DNA from: Pseudomonadales bacterium | GTDB lineage: Bacteria > Pseudomonadota > Gammaproteobacteria > Pseudomonadales > Azotimanducaceae | DNA length: 64,000 nt | Reading direction: 5' to 3' | Assembly: GCA_024234635.1 (NCBI GenBank) | Contig: JACKNX010000010.1 | Location: forward strand, 90,557-154,556 | Part shown: positions 42,835-51,421 of the stretch, piece after piece | Position numbering within the stretch: the stretch's first letter is position 1 | How the letters are laid out: each line of letters opens with the position of its first letter | Notes under the pieces: model-generated | The model's database searches: none | What the model was told of the DNA's origin: nothing | The model's input: the letters and a program-made list of their open reading frames with translations, nothing else | Made by a program: the position numbers and the translations under genes

Positions 42835-44244
42835 ATGAAATCCGCCTTCATCGACGCGCTTTGGGAACAGCGTTTCATTCCCGCGCTGGTGGACTATATC
42901 GGCATTCCCAACAAGTCACCGGCCTTCGACCCGGATTGGCATGCTCACGGCTACATGCACGCCGCGGCGCAACGACTGGCCTCGGAATGCCGCGCGCTGC
43001 CCGGTATCACAGGGCTCCAGGTCGATATCGTCGAACTGCCGGGACGCACGCCAACACTTGTGCTCGAGATTCCCGCATTCGCGGACGGCGCCGGCAATGT
43101 GCTGATCTACGGGCACTACGACAAGCAGCCCGAATTCAGCGGCTGGCGTGCAGGTCTGTCGCCCTGGATCGCGGTGCGGGATGGGAACCGTCTGTATGGC
43201 CGTGGCGGGGCGGACGACGGCTATGCGATCTTCGCAGCGCTGGCGGCCATCGCTTCCCTGCAGCACCACGGCATTCCCCATGGACGTTGTCTGATATTGA
43301 TCGAAGGCTGCGAGGAAAGTGGCAGTTTCGATCTGCCTGCCTACACGGCAGCACTGGCTGACCGCATTGGCACGCCGGATCTGCTCGTCTGTCTTGACGC
43401 CGAGTGCGGCGACTACGAGCGGCTGTGGACCACAACGTCGCTGCGCGGCCTGCTTCCCGGCGTGCTGTCGGTGACGGTACTCGAGGAAGGCCAGCACTCC
43501 GGAGCAGCAGGAGGTATCGTCCCCTCCAGTTTCCGCCTGCTGCGTCTTCTGCTTGATCGTGTGGAAAATGCCGCGGACGGCACCCTCCATGCATGTCTTC
43601 AATCCAGTATTCCCGACGCCGAGCGCACGCGTATCCGCGAAGTAGCCACACTGCTGGGTACCGCCGCCACCCAACGCTTCCCGTGGGCAGGTAACACGCA
43701 GCCGGACCACACCGACCCGTTCGACGCATTGCTTGCCAACGCCTGGTCTCCCAGCCTGGCAGTCACGGGGATTGGCGGCGCACCGGATCCCGCGCATGCT
43801 GGAAATACCCTGCGTCCGTCCACCCGGGCGAAGCTGGTGTTCCGCCTGCCACCGAATCGCGATGCACACGACGCCGCCGAATGTGTGCGCACGCTGCTGG
43901 AGGCTGACCCGCCAAATGGTGCGGTGGTGGAATTCGCGGTGGAAACGCCGCAGACAGGATGGCACGCCAGCGTCCGGGCCGCCTGGCTGGAAGCGGCACT
44001 GGACAGGGCATCCATCAGCCATTTCGGTCGGCCAGCCATGGCAATGGGTATGGGTGGCACGATCCCATTCCTGCGCATGCTCGCTGACGCATTCCCTACC
44101 ACACCTTTCATGGTGACCGGCGTACTCGGCCCTGCCTCCAACGCCCACGGCCCCAACGAATTCCTGCATGTGCCCACGGCGAAACGGCTATCGGCCTGCG
44201 TCGCCGATGTGATTGCCGAACTGGCCCGTCAGCACGCCTCCTGA
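42835..44244 (+). CDS. M20-family metallopeptidase/deacylase
   Basis: 469-residue zinc hydrolase. GHYDKQPE carries the first metal ligand (His) and bridging Asp region, GRGGADDGYAIFAAL the shared Asp, and EGCEESGS the catalytic Glu pair; a late GPNEFLHVP holds the C-terminal ligand. Such enzymes cleave dipeptides or N-acyl amino acids. ATG at 42835 is chosen; frame open further upstream overlaps the FAD enzyme gene. It ends 7 nt from the convergent HNH nuclease gene. Confidence 0.92.
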   Translation: MKSAFIDALWEQRFIPALVDYIGIPNKSPAFDPDWHAHGYMHAAAQRLASECRALPGITGLQVDIVELPGRTPTLVLEIPAFADGAGNVLIYGHYDKQPEFSGWRAGLSPWIAVRDGNRLYGRGGADDGYAIFAALAAIASLQHHGIPHGRCLILIEGCEESGSFDLPAYTAALADRIGTPDLLVCLDAECGDYERLWTTTSLRGLLPGVLSVTVLEEGQHSGAAGGIVPSSFRLLRLLLDRVENAADGTLHACLQSSIPDAERTRIREVATLLGTAATQRFPWAGNTQPDHTDPFDALLANAWSPSLAVTGIGGAPDPAHAGNTLRPSTRAKLVFRLPPNRDAHDAAECVRTLLEADPPNGAVVEFAVETPQTGWHASVRAAWLEAALDRASISHFGRPAMAMGMGGTIPFLRMLADAFPTTPFMVTGVLGPASNAHGPNEFLHVPTAKRLSACVADVIAELARQHAS

Positions 44245-44251
44245 ACGTTGG

Positions 44252-44869
44252 TCAGTGACGCCGGTGAAGACGCGAATTGGCACTGAAGCTGCGCCTGAGG
44301 AAATCCATCTGGTCGCCCAGAATGCGGCCTGAGTTGATGAGAGCCAGATACTCCGCGAAGTTGGGCGCATAGGGCAGCGCCAGCAGTTCGAAGCCGCATT
44401 CCTCCAGCAAACGGTTACCTTTGAGATGATTGCATCGTCGGCAGGCTGCCACCACGTTGTCCCACTGGTCGCGCCCGCCACGGCTGCCTGGTACGACATG
44501 ATCCCGGGTGAGATCACCGTCGCGATAGTGCTGCCCGCAGTAGAGACAGGTGTTGCCATCCCGCACGAACAACGCCTGATTGGTCAACGGTGGAACGCCA
44601 TCGGGCGGCGGCATGACGCGACCGTCACAGGCGATGATCGAATGCACGGCGATGCTGGACTGCACACCATCCAGCCGGGAATAACCGCCGCGAATTCGCA
44701 GCACCGGGGAACCTAGCGTCCAGACCACGATATCGCGCGCATAGAGGCACACCGCCTCCTGCCACGTAACCCAGTCCACGGGACGCCCCGCGACATTGAG
44801 CCGCAGAATGCGCGGCGATCGCATGTAGTCCGCGAGTGTGTTCGTCGCGGCGAACAGCTCTTCCATCAT
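44252..44869 (-). CDS. HNH endonuclease family protein
   Basis: 205-residue nuclease-like protein. The HNH part at about 107-155 reads CLYCGQHYRDGDLTRDHVVPGSRGGRDQWDN then CRRCNHLKGN, with zinc-binding CxxC pairs on both sides of the DH. The first 100 residues are of unknown role. GGAG lies 6 nt upstream of ATG. It is a lone gene without methylase, and no mobile element is near, so a housekeeping repair or defence role cannot be told apart. Confidence 0.88.
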   Translation of the reverse strand: MMEELFAATNTLADYMRSPRILRLNVAGRPVDWVTWQEAVCLYARDIVVWTLGSPVLRIRGGYSRLDGVQSSIAVHSIIACDGRVMPPPDGVPPLTNQALFVRDGNTCLYCGQHYRDGDLTRDHVVPGSRGGRDQWDNVVAACRRCNHLKGNRLLEECGFELLALPYAPNFAEYLALINSGRILGDQMDFLRRSFSANSRLHRRH

Positions 44870-45096
44870 TGATGCTCCGCATCCGGCATCCTGGCAACGG
44901 GACCACCCGCCCGGGGAAACCGGTTCATCTCCGACAGCCGGCGGATGATGACGAATCCCAGGTGGCTGCGCAACGCACCCCGCAGGCGCACGGTTGGCAA
45001 GTCTTTGTCAGCAACCGTCCGGGTCGACTGGCACCCCGCCTCGAGTATCCCTGCTTCCTTTGACACGCCTATGAACCGCGTGCAAAGTAGCGCGCC

Positions 45097-45966
45097 ATGA
45101 TTGGATTCACCTTCGCAACGGGACGGCGTGCTGTGATCCGTTTTATTTCCCTTCTGCTACTGTGTGTCGCGGGCGCAGATAGTTACGCGGTCGAGAGCGA
45201 CGGCGACTGGCGATGCGTGCAGGCCGAGGACACGGGACGCTGGTCCTGCTCGCGGGACGGCGAACCGACGACGACGGACCAGGGGATCGGTAGCGCCGGT
45301 GTCAATGTGTCAGGCAACGACAGCGGTGCGCCGATAGACCCATCCGTCTCACAGCCTTACGAAGAATTATCCGCGCGCGCTGCAGAGCGCATCGATGCCA
45401 CGGAACAGACCTCCGACGTCGGCGAGGAAACGCCGGCTGCCGTGCAGGCCGAGCCGGAGGTGCCACCAGTGGTCCCCCCCGCGCTGAAGCCCGTTGCCGA
45501 GACCGTTACAGAGACTGTCAACGAGACCGTCACTGACTACGTGGACGCTCCAGAGGCGTCCGAGGTGAAAGAAACCACACTGCCGACTGGCTCCACGTCT
45601 GTCGACAGGGAGTCCTTGCCCGACTATCAGCGTCTGGCCTACGTTCCAGACAAACCAACGTCTCTGCTCGATCTGCCGGCCAATTTCTGGGTGGCCCAGA
45701 TCATGGCCGTCTCCAGCAAGGAATTCCTGGAAAGCTACGCTGAAGAGCACAACCTGCACGGCCTGTCAGCGGCAAGAATCGCAAGTGGTGACCGCCTGTT
45801 CTTCGTTTTGCTGCTCGGCATCTACGAGACCAGGGAAAACGCTACGCGTGCCATCACGGATATGCCGCCACCGTACGACAAATATCATCCACTGCTGCGC
45901 ACGGTGGGTTCGCTACAGGCCGCCATGCGCAAAGCGGACGAAATGACTGGCAGTTCCGAGTTCTGA
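45097..45966 (+). CDS. SPOR-domain-like exported protein
   Basis: 289-residue protein with a signal peptide (VIRFISLLLLCVAGADSYA) and a low-complexity acidic middle (about 75-175, many P, E and TETV repeats). The C-terminal domain from about 205 (FWVAQIMAVSSKEFLESYAEEH) looks like SPOR, which binds denuded peptidoglycan at the septum. The start is either ATG 45097 or GTG 45133; the latter has GGGACGG upstream and fits a normal signal peptide. Role in cell-wall binding is inferred. Confidence 0.8.
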   Translation: MIGFTFATGRRAVIRFISLLLLCVAGADSYAVESDGDWRCVQAEDTGRWSCSRDGEPTTTDQGIGSAGVNVSGNDSGAPIDPSVSQPYEELSARAAERIDATEQTSDVGEETPAAVQAEPEVPPVVPPALKPVAETVTETVNETVTDYVDAPEASEVKETTLPTGSTSVDRESLPDYQRLAYVPDKPTSLLDLPANFWVAQIMAVSSKEFLESYAEEHNLHGLSAARIASGDRLFFVLLLGIYETRENATRAITDMPPPYDKYHPLLRTVGSLQAAMRKADEMTGSSEF

Positions 45967-46023
45967 TCAACCCGTGCGACGGCACCCGCTCCGGTAACGC
46001 GCCGCCAAAGACTGCCCTGCTCC

Positions 46024-46893
46024 TCAATCCCTGTCGTCGAGCCATGCCTGCATGCGTACGTGCCGTTCCAGGCTACGCGCCTGAATGCGCGCCAGTTCTT
46101 CCGCTGCCTTCGCATCCGGCTCCCAGCCACCACGTGCGTCGCGCAGACCGCCATCCATGACGAGATAGCTGCCACTCATGAAGCTGCCATCCGGCCCCAC
46201 CAGAAAATTCACCAGGCCCGCAATATCGTCCGGTCGTCCAACGCGCCCCACGGGCGTTCGGCTTTCCAGCGAACCGCGAATGTTGCCGCCCGGTTCACCT
46301 GCCAGTCCCGCGGCCAGAGGTGTTTCGATGACACCGGGACCGATGGCATTCACCGTAATCCCATACTGGCCCAGATCCTGTGCCCAGCCCCGTACCATCA
46401 TCCGCACCCCGACCTTGGTGGCGGAGTACGCCCACATCGTGGAACTGGTATTCAACGCGGCGAGCGAAGAGATACAGACGATGCGGCCGCCATGGCCGAG
46501 CGCCACCATCTCTCTCGCCGCGGCCTGAACGGTAAGAAAGACGCCTGTGAGGTTGACATCCACCTGGTCCTGCCAGTCCTTGAGCGACATCTCGAGCACG
46601 GAGCCACCACGGCCAATGCCGGCGTTGGCCACCGCGAAGTCGAGCCGACCAAACTGCGCGACGCAGGCCTTCGCAGCCTGCTGTATCTGCACCTGCGACG
46701 CCACGTTGGCTTTTACCGTCATGGCGCGCCGACCGAGCTGGGTAACGAGGTCAACCGTTTCGCGCGCGCCGGCCTCGTCCACATCCGGTACGCAGATATC
46801 CGCCCCCTCGCGCGCCAGCCTGAGGGCGATGCCCCGACCAATGCCACTACCGCCGCCGGTGACGAATGCCACCTTGTTCAAGAGACTGCTCAT
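46024..46893 (-). CDS. Short-chain dehydrogenase/reductase, last gene of a coupled operon
   Basis: 289-residue classical SDR with TGGGSGIGRG (12-21), NAGIGRGG and the YSATK catalytic pair. The cofactor-binding Asp after strand 2 (CVPDVDEAG) suggests NAD preference. A 30-residue C-terminal extension (GWEPDAKAAEELARIQARSLERH) is unusual. The start overlaps the stop of the GST gene by an ATGA. It ends the leftward operon cupin-gloB-rarD-GST-SDR. The substrate is not identifiable. Confidence 0.9.
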   Translation of the reverse strand: MSSLLNKVAFVTGGGSGIGRGIALRLAREGADICVPDVDEAGARETVDLVTQLGRRAMTVKANVASQVQIQQAAKACVAQFGRLDFAVANAGIGRGGSVLEMSLKDWQDQVDVNLTGVFLTVQAAAREMVALGHGGRIVCISSLAALNTSSTMWAYSATKVGVRMMVRGWAQDLGQYGITVNAIGPGVIETPLAAGLAGEPGGNIRGSLESRTPVGRVGRPDDIAGLVNFLVGPDGSFMSGSYLVMDGGLRDARGGWEPDAKAAEELARIQARSLERHVRMQAWLDDRD

Positions 46894-47558
46894 GCTTCCC
46901 TCCCCTGTGAGTCTGCCAAAGGTGTGCGCGGATCGATGGCCCGATAGCTCGGACGAGCGCGCAGTCGTGTGAGATAGGCGTCCACGCGTGGAAATTCGCT
47001 GACACTCATGCCATCCACCGCCAGCACCATCGCCACGGCCATGAAAGGCACATCGGCGAGGGAAAATTCATCACAAAGATAGTCACGCCCGCCGAGTTCC
47101 TGCTCGAGAAACGGGAACGTCTGTTCGCGGAGGCGTTCGCGGCCACGTTCCTGGCTTGCGGTGTCGCGCTGTTCCGGCGGTGACCACCACGGCATCCAGA
47201 TCAGCGGCAGGTGCGTGGACAATACCCCTTCGTCGCCAAAGTTCTCCAGCGCCCGCACGCGCGCGCGCTTTGCCGGCGACTTCGGCAGCAGCGGCGGCTG
47301 TGGATACGCCTCGTCCAGATATTCGTTGATCACCGTCGAGTCGTACACCACATAGTCACCGTCGACGATCCACGGCACTTTGCCCAGCGGATGGTAGTGC
47401 AGCACTTCCGGCACTTTCTTCCAGACGTCACCCGGGCGCACCGTCTGCACACGATAGGCCAGTCCTTTTTCTTCCAGCACGACCTTCGTCTTGCTGCCAT
47501 TGGTGGATCGCAGCGTCCCGTAGGGATACTCACGCTCCATCGTAAACAGGGTGATCAC
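46890..47558 (-). CDS. Glutathione S-transferase family protein
   Basis: 222-residue GST. The N-terminal thioredoxin-like domain reads ITLFTMEREYPYGTLRSTNGSKTKVVLEEKGLAY, then NEY-type GKVPWIVDGDYVVYDSTVINEYLDE for the glutathione site. The C-terminal helical domain follows. GTG at 47558 is chosen since it gives the first beta strand (ITLFTM), has GGGAAAG upstream and overlaps the rarD stop by GTGA. A later ATG at 47540 would cut off that strand. Confidence 0.9.
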   Translation of the reverse strand: MITLFTMEREYPYGTLRSTNGSKTKVVLEEKGLAYRVQTVRPGDVWKKVPEVLHYHPLGKVPWIVDGDYVVYDSTVINEYLDEAYPQPPLLPKSPAKRARVRALENFGDEGVLSTHLPLIWMPWWSPPEQRDTASQERGRERLREQTFPFLEQELGGRDYLCDEFSLADVPFMAVAMVLAVDGMSVSEFPRVDAYLTRLRARPSYRAIDPRTPLADSQGREA

Positions 47559-48454
47559 TGTCCGCTTTCCCGCATCTGGTCTGGTTGGCGATGATACCGC
47601 CCGCCAAGCGTGAATATCAGCACTGCCAGCCAGATACAGCCAAAGGTGACCAGTTGACCGGGCAGCAACACCTGTCCGTAGACACCAACCGCCAGCAGAA
47701 ACGTGAGCGTCGGCGACAGATACTGCAGAAAACTGAGAATGACCAGACGCACGCGCAACGCCGCGGCCGCGAACGCCAACAGTGGCGCCACCGTGACAAA
47801 GCCACCAACCGACAGCAGCAGCCACTCGGTTGCCGTGTAACCGGTCGGTACCGGTTCCGCCAGCGTGTAGTGCCAGAGCAGGTAGCCCACGGCAGCAGGG
47901 AACATCCACAACGTCTCGGCGGCCAGCCCCGGCACCGACGGTACACCCAGCCGTTTGCGCACCAGTCCGTACAGCGCAAAACTGACGGCCAGCGTGAGCG
48001 CAATCCACGGCACGCGTCCGAGCACCAGCAGTTCATGCCCCACCCCCAGTGCCGCAACGCCAACAGCCAGCCACTGCAACGGCGAGGGTTGCTCATCCAG
48101 CACCAGCGCGCCGAGCAGGAAAGTCACCAGAGGATTGATGTAATAACCCAGGCTGGCGTCCAGCATGTGGTCATTGAACACGGCCCATACGAACACCAGC
48201 CAGTTGATGGACAACAGCAGCGCACTTATCGCAAGCCAGCCCCATTGCCGGGAAGTGAGGTTCCGAAAGACGAGCAGTTGCCGCGTAATCACCAGCAGCA
48301 CCGCGAGCAATGCAACGGACCACACCAGCCGATGCGCAAGCACTTCCAGCGGTCCGGCAAACCGCACGGCCATGAAATAGGCCGGGATCGCCAGCCCCCA
48401 GATCAGGTAGGCGATGATCCCGTAGAGAACACCACGTCGTTCATCCGCACCCAA
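47555..48454 (-). CDS. rarD: RarD-family DMT transporter
   Basis: 299-residue inner-membrane protein of the drug/metabolite transporter superfamily with ten membrane segments. GVLYGIIAYLIWGLAIPAYF and NWLVFVWAVFNDHMLDASLGYYINPL are the RarD hallmarks. Substrate unknown; chloramphenicol sensitivity was the historic phenotype. TTG at 48454 follows the gloB stop directly (TGATTG), so translation is probably coupled. Its stop overlaps the GST start. Confidence 0.92.
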   Translation of the reverse strand: MGADERRGVLYGIIAYLIWGLAIPAYFMAVRFAGPLEVLAHRLVWSVALLAVLLVITRQLLVFRNLTSRQWGWLAISALLLSINWLVFVWAVFNDHMLDASLGYYINPLVTFLLGALVLDEQPSPLQWLAVGVAALGVGHELLVLGRVPWIALTLAVSFALYGLVRKRLGVPSVPGLAAETLWMFPAAVGYLLWHYTLAEPVPTGYTATEWLLLSVGGFVTVAPLLAFAAAALRVRLVILSFLQYLSPTLTFLLAVGVYGQVLLPGQLVTFGCIWLAVLIFTLGGRYHRQPDQMRESGQ

Positions 48455-49222
48455 TCAGAAGTTGTCCTTGCGGCGACGTGTCTCGGCAAAGACATCAACC
48501 GCCGCGGCGCCTTCCATGCCCAGCGTTCGTTGCAACGCCAGACTGGTGGCGCGCACGAAGGGATTGGTGGCCTTCTCCCGAGCCACCGTGGTCGGCACCG
48601 TCGGCTGCCCCTTGTCGCGCAGGGCATCGATTTCCGCACTGCGCGCAACCAGGGCCGCGTTGTCCGGCTCGACGGACAGCGCAAAGCGTGCGTTGGACTG
48701 CGTGTATTCGTGCGCGCAATACAGCACCGTACTGTCGGGCAATGCCATCAGCTTGCCGATGCTGTGCCACATCTGCGCGGGGGTACCTTCGAACAGGCGT
48801 CCGCAGCCCAGCACGAACAGTGTGTCACCCACGAAGGCGATGCCTTCCGACGGCAGGTAATAGGCAATGTGACCCGAGGTGTGACCCGGCACCTCCAGCA
48901 CCTGCACGGTCACGCCACCAAAAAGGAAGTTGTCACCATCACCAACCTGTCGATCGATCCCTGGAATGCGCGCCGCGTCGTTGGCGGCACCAACGATCTC
49001 ACACCCCCACCGGGCTTTCAGCGCCTCGTTACCACCAGCGTGATCGAAGTGGTGGTGGGTGTTGAAGATGTGTGTGAGCGTCCAGCCCTTGGCCTGCAGC
49101 GCGCCGTTGATGGCTTCGGCATCCGGGCTGTCCACGGCCGCCGTCTGACCGCTGACCGGGTCGTGCAGCAGATACCCGTAGTTGTCCGACAGGCAAAGGA
49201 ATTGGTGAACTTCGAGTGACAT
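48455..49222 (-). CDS. gloB: Hydroxyacylglutathione hydrolase (glyoxalase II)
   Basis: 255-residue metallo-beta-lactamase-fold enzyme hydrolysing S-lactoylglutathione to lactate in methylglyoxal detoxification. The metal site is THHHFDH (55-61), with GHTSGHI, GDTLFVLGCGRLFEG and YCAHEYT following. The C-terminal KRRKDNF-like end (RRRKDNF) is typical of GloB. Sits 3 nt behind the cupin gene and abuts rarD. Co-location with GST suggests a glutathione-linked detoxification operon. Confidence 0.96.
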   Translation of the reverse strand: MSLEVHQFLCLSDNYGYLLHDPVSGQTAAVDSPDAEAINGALQAKGWTLTHIFNTHHHFDHAGGNEALKARWGCEIVGAANDAARIPGIDRQVGDGDNFLFGGVTVQVLEVPGHTSGHIAYYLPSEGIAFVGDTLFVLGCGRLFEGTPAQMWHSIGKLMALPDSTVLYCAHEYTQSNARFALSVEPDNAALVARSAEIDALRDKGQPTVPTTVAREKATNPFVRATSLALQRTLGMEGAAAVDVFAETRRRKDNF

Positions 49223-49225
49223 GGA

Positions 49226-49579
49226 TCAGTCCTCCAGCGGGATGAACAGGCACTGGCGCGCTTCGCCAGCGACATTTCTGGATTTGTGGCCGCGACCGGT
49301 GGTGTCCTCCGCCAGCAGGATGCTGCCCGGCCCCAGGCGGCGCACCGTGCCATCGCCCAGCTCGATGTCGACGCTGCCGGTCAGGTTGACCACCAACTGC
49401 CGGCGAGGGGCAGTGTGGAAGCCGAGATCGTAGTCACCGTCCACTTCCCGGAACATCACGCCACTGGCGCGCCACAATGCGGAGATGCGTCCCGCGCCAC
49501 CCCGGTCCTCGAGCCCGACGTCAACGTCCTCGAAGTGGCTTTCGCCGTCGGCGCCCGTATATATCCGTGTAACTTTCAA
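49226..49579 (-). CDS. Small cupin-domain protein
   Basis: 117-residue single-domain cupin. It has GFHTAPRRQLVVNLTGSVDIELGDGTVRRLGPGSILLAEDTTGRGHKS, a shape like gene 1-fold cupins that bind a metal in small-molecule enzymes, though only two of the usual histidines are clear (H55, H97). The start is TTG at 49579 with GGGGGAA 6 nt upstream. It is the first gene of the leftward operon and is divergent from tesB. Confidence 0.82.
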   Translation of the reverse strand: MKVTRIYTGADGESHFEDVDVGLEDRGGAGRISALWRASGVMFREVDGDYDLGFHTAPRRQLVVNLTGSVDIELGDGTVRRLGPGSILLAEDTTGRGHKSRNVAGEARQCLFIPLED

Positions 49580-49731
49580 CGCGTTCCCCCGTCCTGTAGC
49601 GGGCTTGCCGCCAACCCGAAGGCGACGACCTTAATCACCGTCCCGCAACCTGTCCACTGACAACCACCGCGTCGCTCCGCACGGCGCAGTGCGTGTATCC
49701 TTTCGACACCGCGAACGAAGGCCTGACATCG

Positions 49732-50649
49732 ATGCCATCCCCAGCCCCGGGCTCCCCGGCAAATCCCACTCCGGCGCGCACGGGTAATGCCGTGCTGGAC
49801 GACATCCTCGACATCATGAACGTCGAGCCGATCGAGCAGAACCTGTATCGGGGTCGCAATCACGACACGGAACACGTCTTCGGCGGTCAGGTACTCGCCC
49901 AGGCGATCACCGCAGCCCACCGCACCGTACGCCCGGAACACCATCTGCATTCCCTGCACGCATATTTCCTGCGCGCAGGCGACTGGCGGCTGCCGATCCT
50001 CTACGAAGTCGACCGGATTCGCGACGGCCGTTCCTTCTCCACCCGACGGGTAGTGGCCATCCAGCATGGCAAGGCGATCTTCAATCTCTCGTCCAGCTGG
50101 CATACGCCGGAAACGGGTCTGCGTCACACGACACCGATGCCCAACGTCCTGCCGCCCCAGTGTCTGCGCAGCGACCGTGAACTGTTTGCGGAACTGGCCA
50201 GGACTCAACCCGACGTCAAGCGGTATGCCTTCCGGTTCGACGCCATCGATTCGCGTCAGGTGGAAAGCCTTCTGATGGTCAATGAGGAGCCGCATCCACC
50301 CTTCAAACACACCTGGCTGCGGGCACGGGAGCCGCTCCCGGCTGACGAAAGCGTGCACCTCGGGCTACTGGCCTACATGTCGGATCTCGATTTCATGAGC
50401 ACCTCCATGCTGCCTCACGGCGGCCGGCTTCTGCGCGACCACGTCTACGGCGCGAGCCTCGATCATGCAATGTGGATTCACCGACCGTTCCGCGCGGACG
50501 AATGGCTGCTGTTTGCCAAGACCTCCCCCAACGCCTGCGGCGCCCGGGGATTCGTACGCGGACACTTCTTTACCGAGGCCGGGGAACTGGTTGCAACCGC
50601 TGCGCAGGAATGCCTGATCCGACCACTGGACGCACCACGCAAGCGCTGA
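49732..50649 (+). CDS. tesB: Acyl-CoA thioesterase II (TesB)
   Basis: 305-residue double hot-dog thioesterase hydrolysing acyl-CoA to free acid and CoA. Marks are DTEHVFGGQVLAQAI in the first domain, HSLHAYFLRAGD, and in the second domain MSTSMLPHGG, SLDHAMWIHRPFRADEWLLF. The catalytic Asp-Thr/Gln set of TesB is compatible. ATG at 49732 (GAAGG about 9 nt before) is preferred to 49693. Likely used with the acyl-CoA enzymes of the region, though not in their operon. Confidence 0.94.
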   Translation: MPSPAPGSPANPTPARTGNAVLDDILDIMNVEPIEQNLYRGRNHDTEHVFGGQVLAQAITAAHRTVRPEHHLHSLHAYFLRAGDWRLPILYEVDRIRDGRSFSTRRVVAIQHGKAIFNLSSSWHTPETGLRHTTPMPNVLPPQCLRSDRELFAELARTQPDVKRYAFRFDAIDSRQVESLLMVNEEPHPPFKHTWLRAREPLPADESVHLGLLAYMSDLDFMSTSMLPHGGRLLRDHVYGASLDHAMWIHRPFRADEWLLFAKTSPNACGARGFVRGHFFTEAGELVATAAQECLIRPLDAPRKR

Positions 50650-50683
50650 ACAGCGCGGCTGGCCGCCAGCTCCCGAGGCCGTG

Positions 50684-50717
50684 CGGCGAGCTTGCACGGT
50701 TCTGGACAAGCTCGCCG
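50684..50717. terminator. Perfect 11-bp hairpin between tesB and peroxiredoxin genes
   Basis: CGGCGAGCTTG (50684-50694) pairs exactly with CAAGCTCGCCG (50707-50717) over a 12-nt loop. It lies between two convergent genes and probably terminates both transcripts; no T-run. Confidence 0.6.
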
Positions 50718-50728
50718 ACGGAGCCCGG

Positions 50729-51208
50729 TTACAGGGCTTCCAGAACTGCTTCGGCCTTGCTGACCTCGAACTTTCCTGGCGCCTCTACCGCGAGTTTGGT
50801 GACGACGCCGTCATCGACGATCATCGCGTAGCGCTGACTGCGCTTGCCAAGGCCAAAGCCGGAACCGTCCATCTCCAGCCCCACGGCGGCGGTGAACTGC
50901 CCATTACCGTCACCAACCATCAGCAGGTGTTCGGCGTTGGCGCCTTTGCCCCACGCGTCCATGACGAAGGCATCGTTTACGGACAGGCAAATGATGCTGT
51001 CCACGCCCTTGGCCTTGATGGCGTCCGCATGCACCACGTAACCGGGCAGATGGGCCATGGAACAGGTAGGCGTGAACGCGCCCGGCACGGCAAACAGAAC
51101 GACTTTCTTGCCATCGAACAGTTCCGCGGTGGTTACCGCCGTGGGCTTGCCATCGCGCATGGTGTGCAGCGTAGCCGCCGGTACCCTGTCACCTTCTTTA
51201 ATCGCCAT
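50729..51208 (-). CDS. Atypical peroxiredoxin (Prx5-type)
   Basis: 159-residue thiol peroxidase reducing hydroperoxides. The peroxidatic Cys49 sits in VPGAFTPTCS with Pro and Thr of the active site; a second Cys (near 74, IICLSVND) may be resolving or unused. The C-terminal part GSGFGLGKRSQRYAMIVDDG is typical of Prx5/AhpE relatives. The ATG has AGGAG upstream. Probably part of the oxidative-stress defence along with msrA and GST of this region. Confidence 0.93.
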   Translation of the reverse strand: MAIKEGDRVPAATLHTMRDGKPTAVTTAELFDGKKVVLFAVPGAFTPTCSMAHLPGYVVHADAIKAKGVDSIICLSVNDAFVMDAWGKGANAEHLLMVGDGNGQFTAAVGLEMDGSGFGLGKRSQRYAMIVDDGVVTKLAVEAPGKFEVSKAEAVLEAL

Positions 51209-51421
51209 TTTTCTCTCACTCCTGGTAAATCCAATGCCACTGCATTCTGGTGATTCCCCCGCGAGCGGTCAACGCGACGAAAACAAACGCGAACCGGCTG
51301 GCGCTGCCACCGCGAACCCTGTCTCAGGTTGCAACCCTGAGAGCCGCATCCGATACTCGCTGCCCGGTGGAACGATTTCCCCCTGCGTTACACTTTCAGG
51401 ACGAACGCACGCAGCACCTTC

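Noticed and set aside
42916..44169. 417-codon leftward frame opposite the M20 peptidase
   Set aside because: Antisense shadow of a clear zinc hydrolase; no domain.
44866..45066. 66-codon frame ahead of the HNH gene, overlapping its start
   Set aside because: Start would be GTG with no ribosome site, and the sequence has no recognisable pattern; cannot be supported, though a leader peptide cannot be ruled out.
47585..49219. 544-codon rightward frame opposite rarD and gloB
   Set aside because: Protein is full of Gln, Arg and His with no fold pattern and covers two well-supported genes on the other strand.
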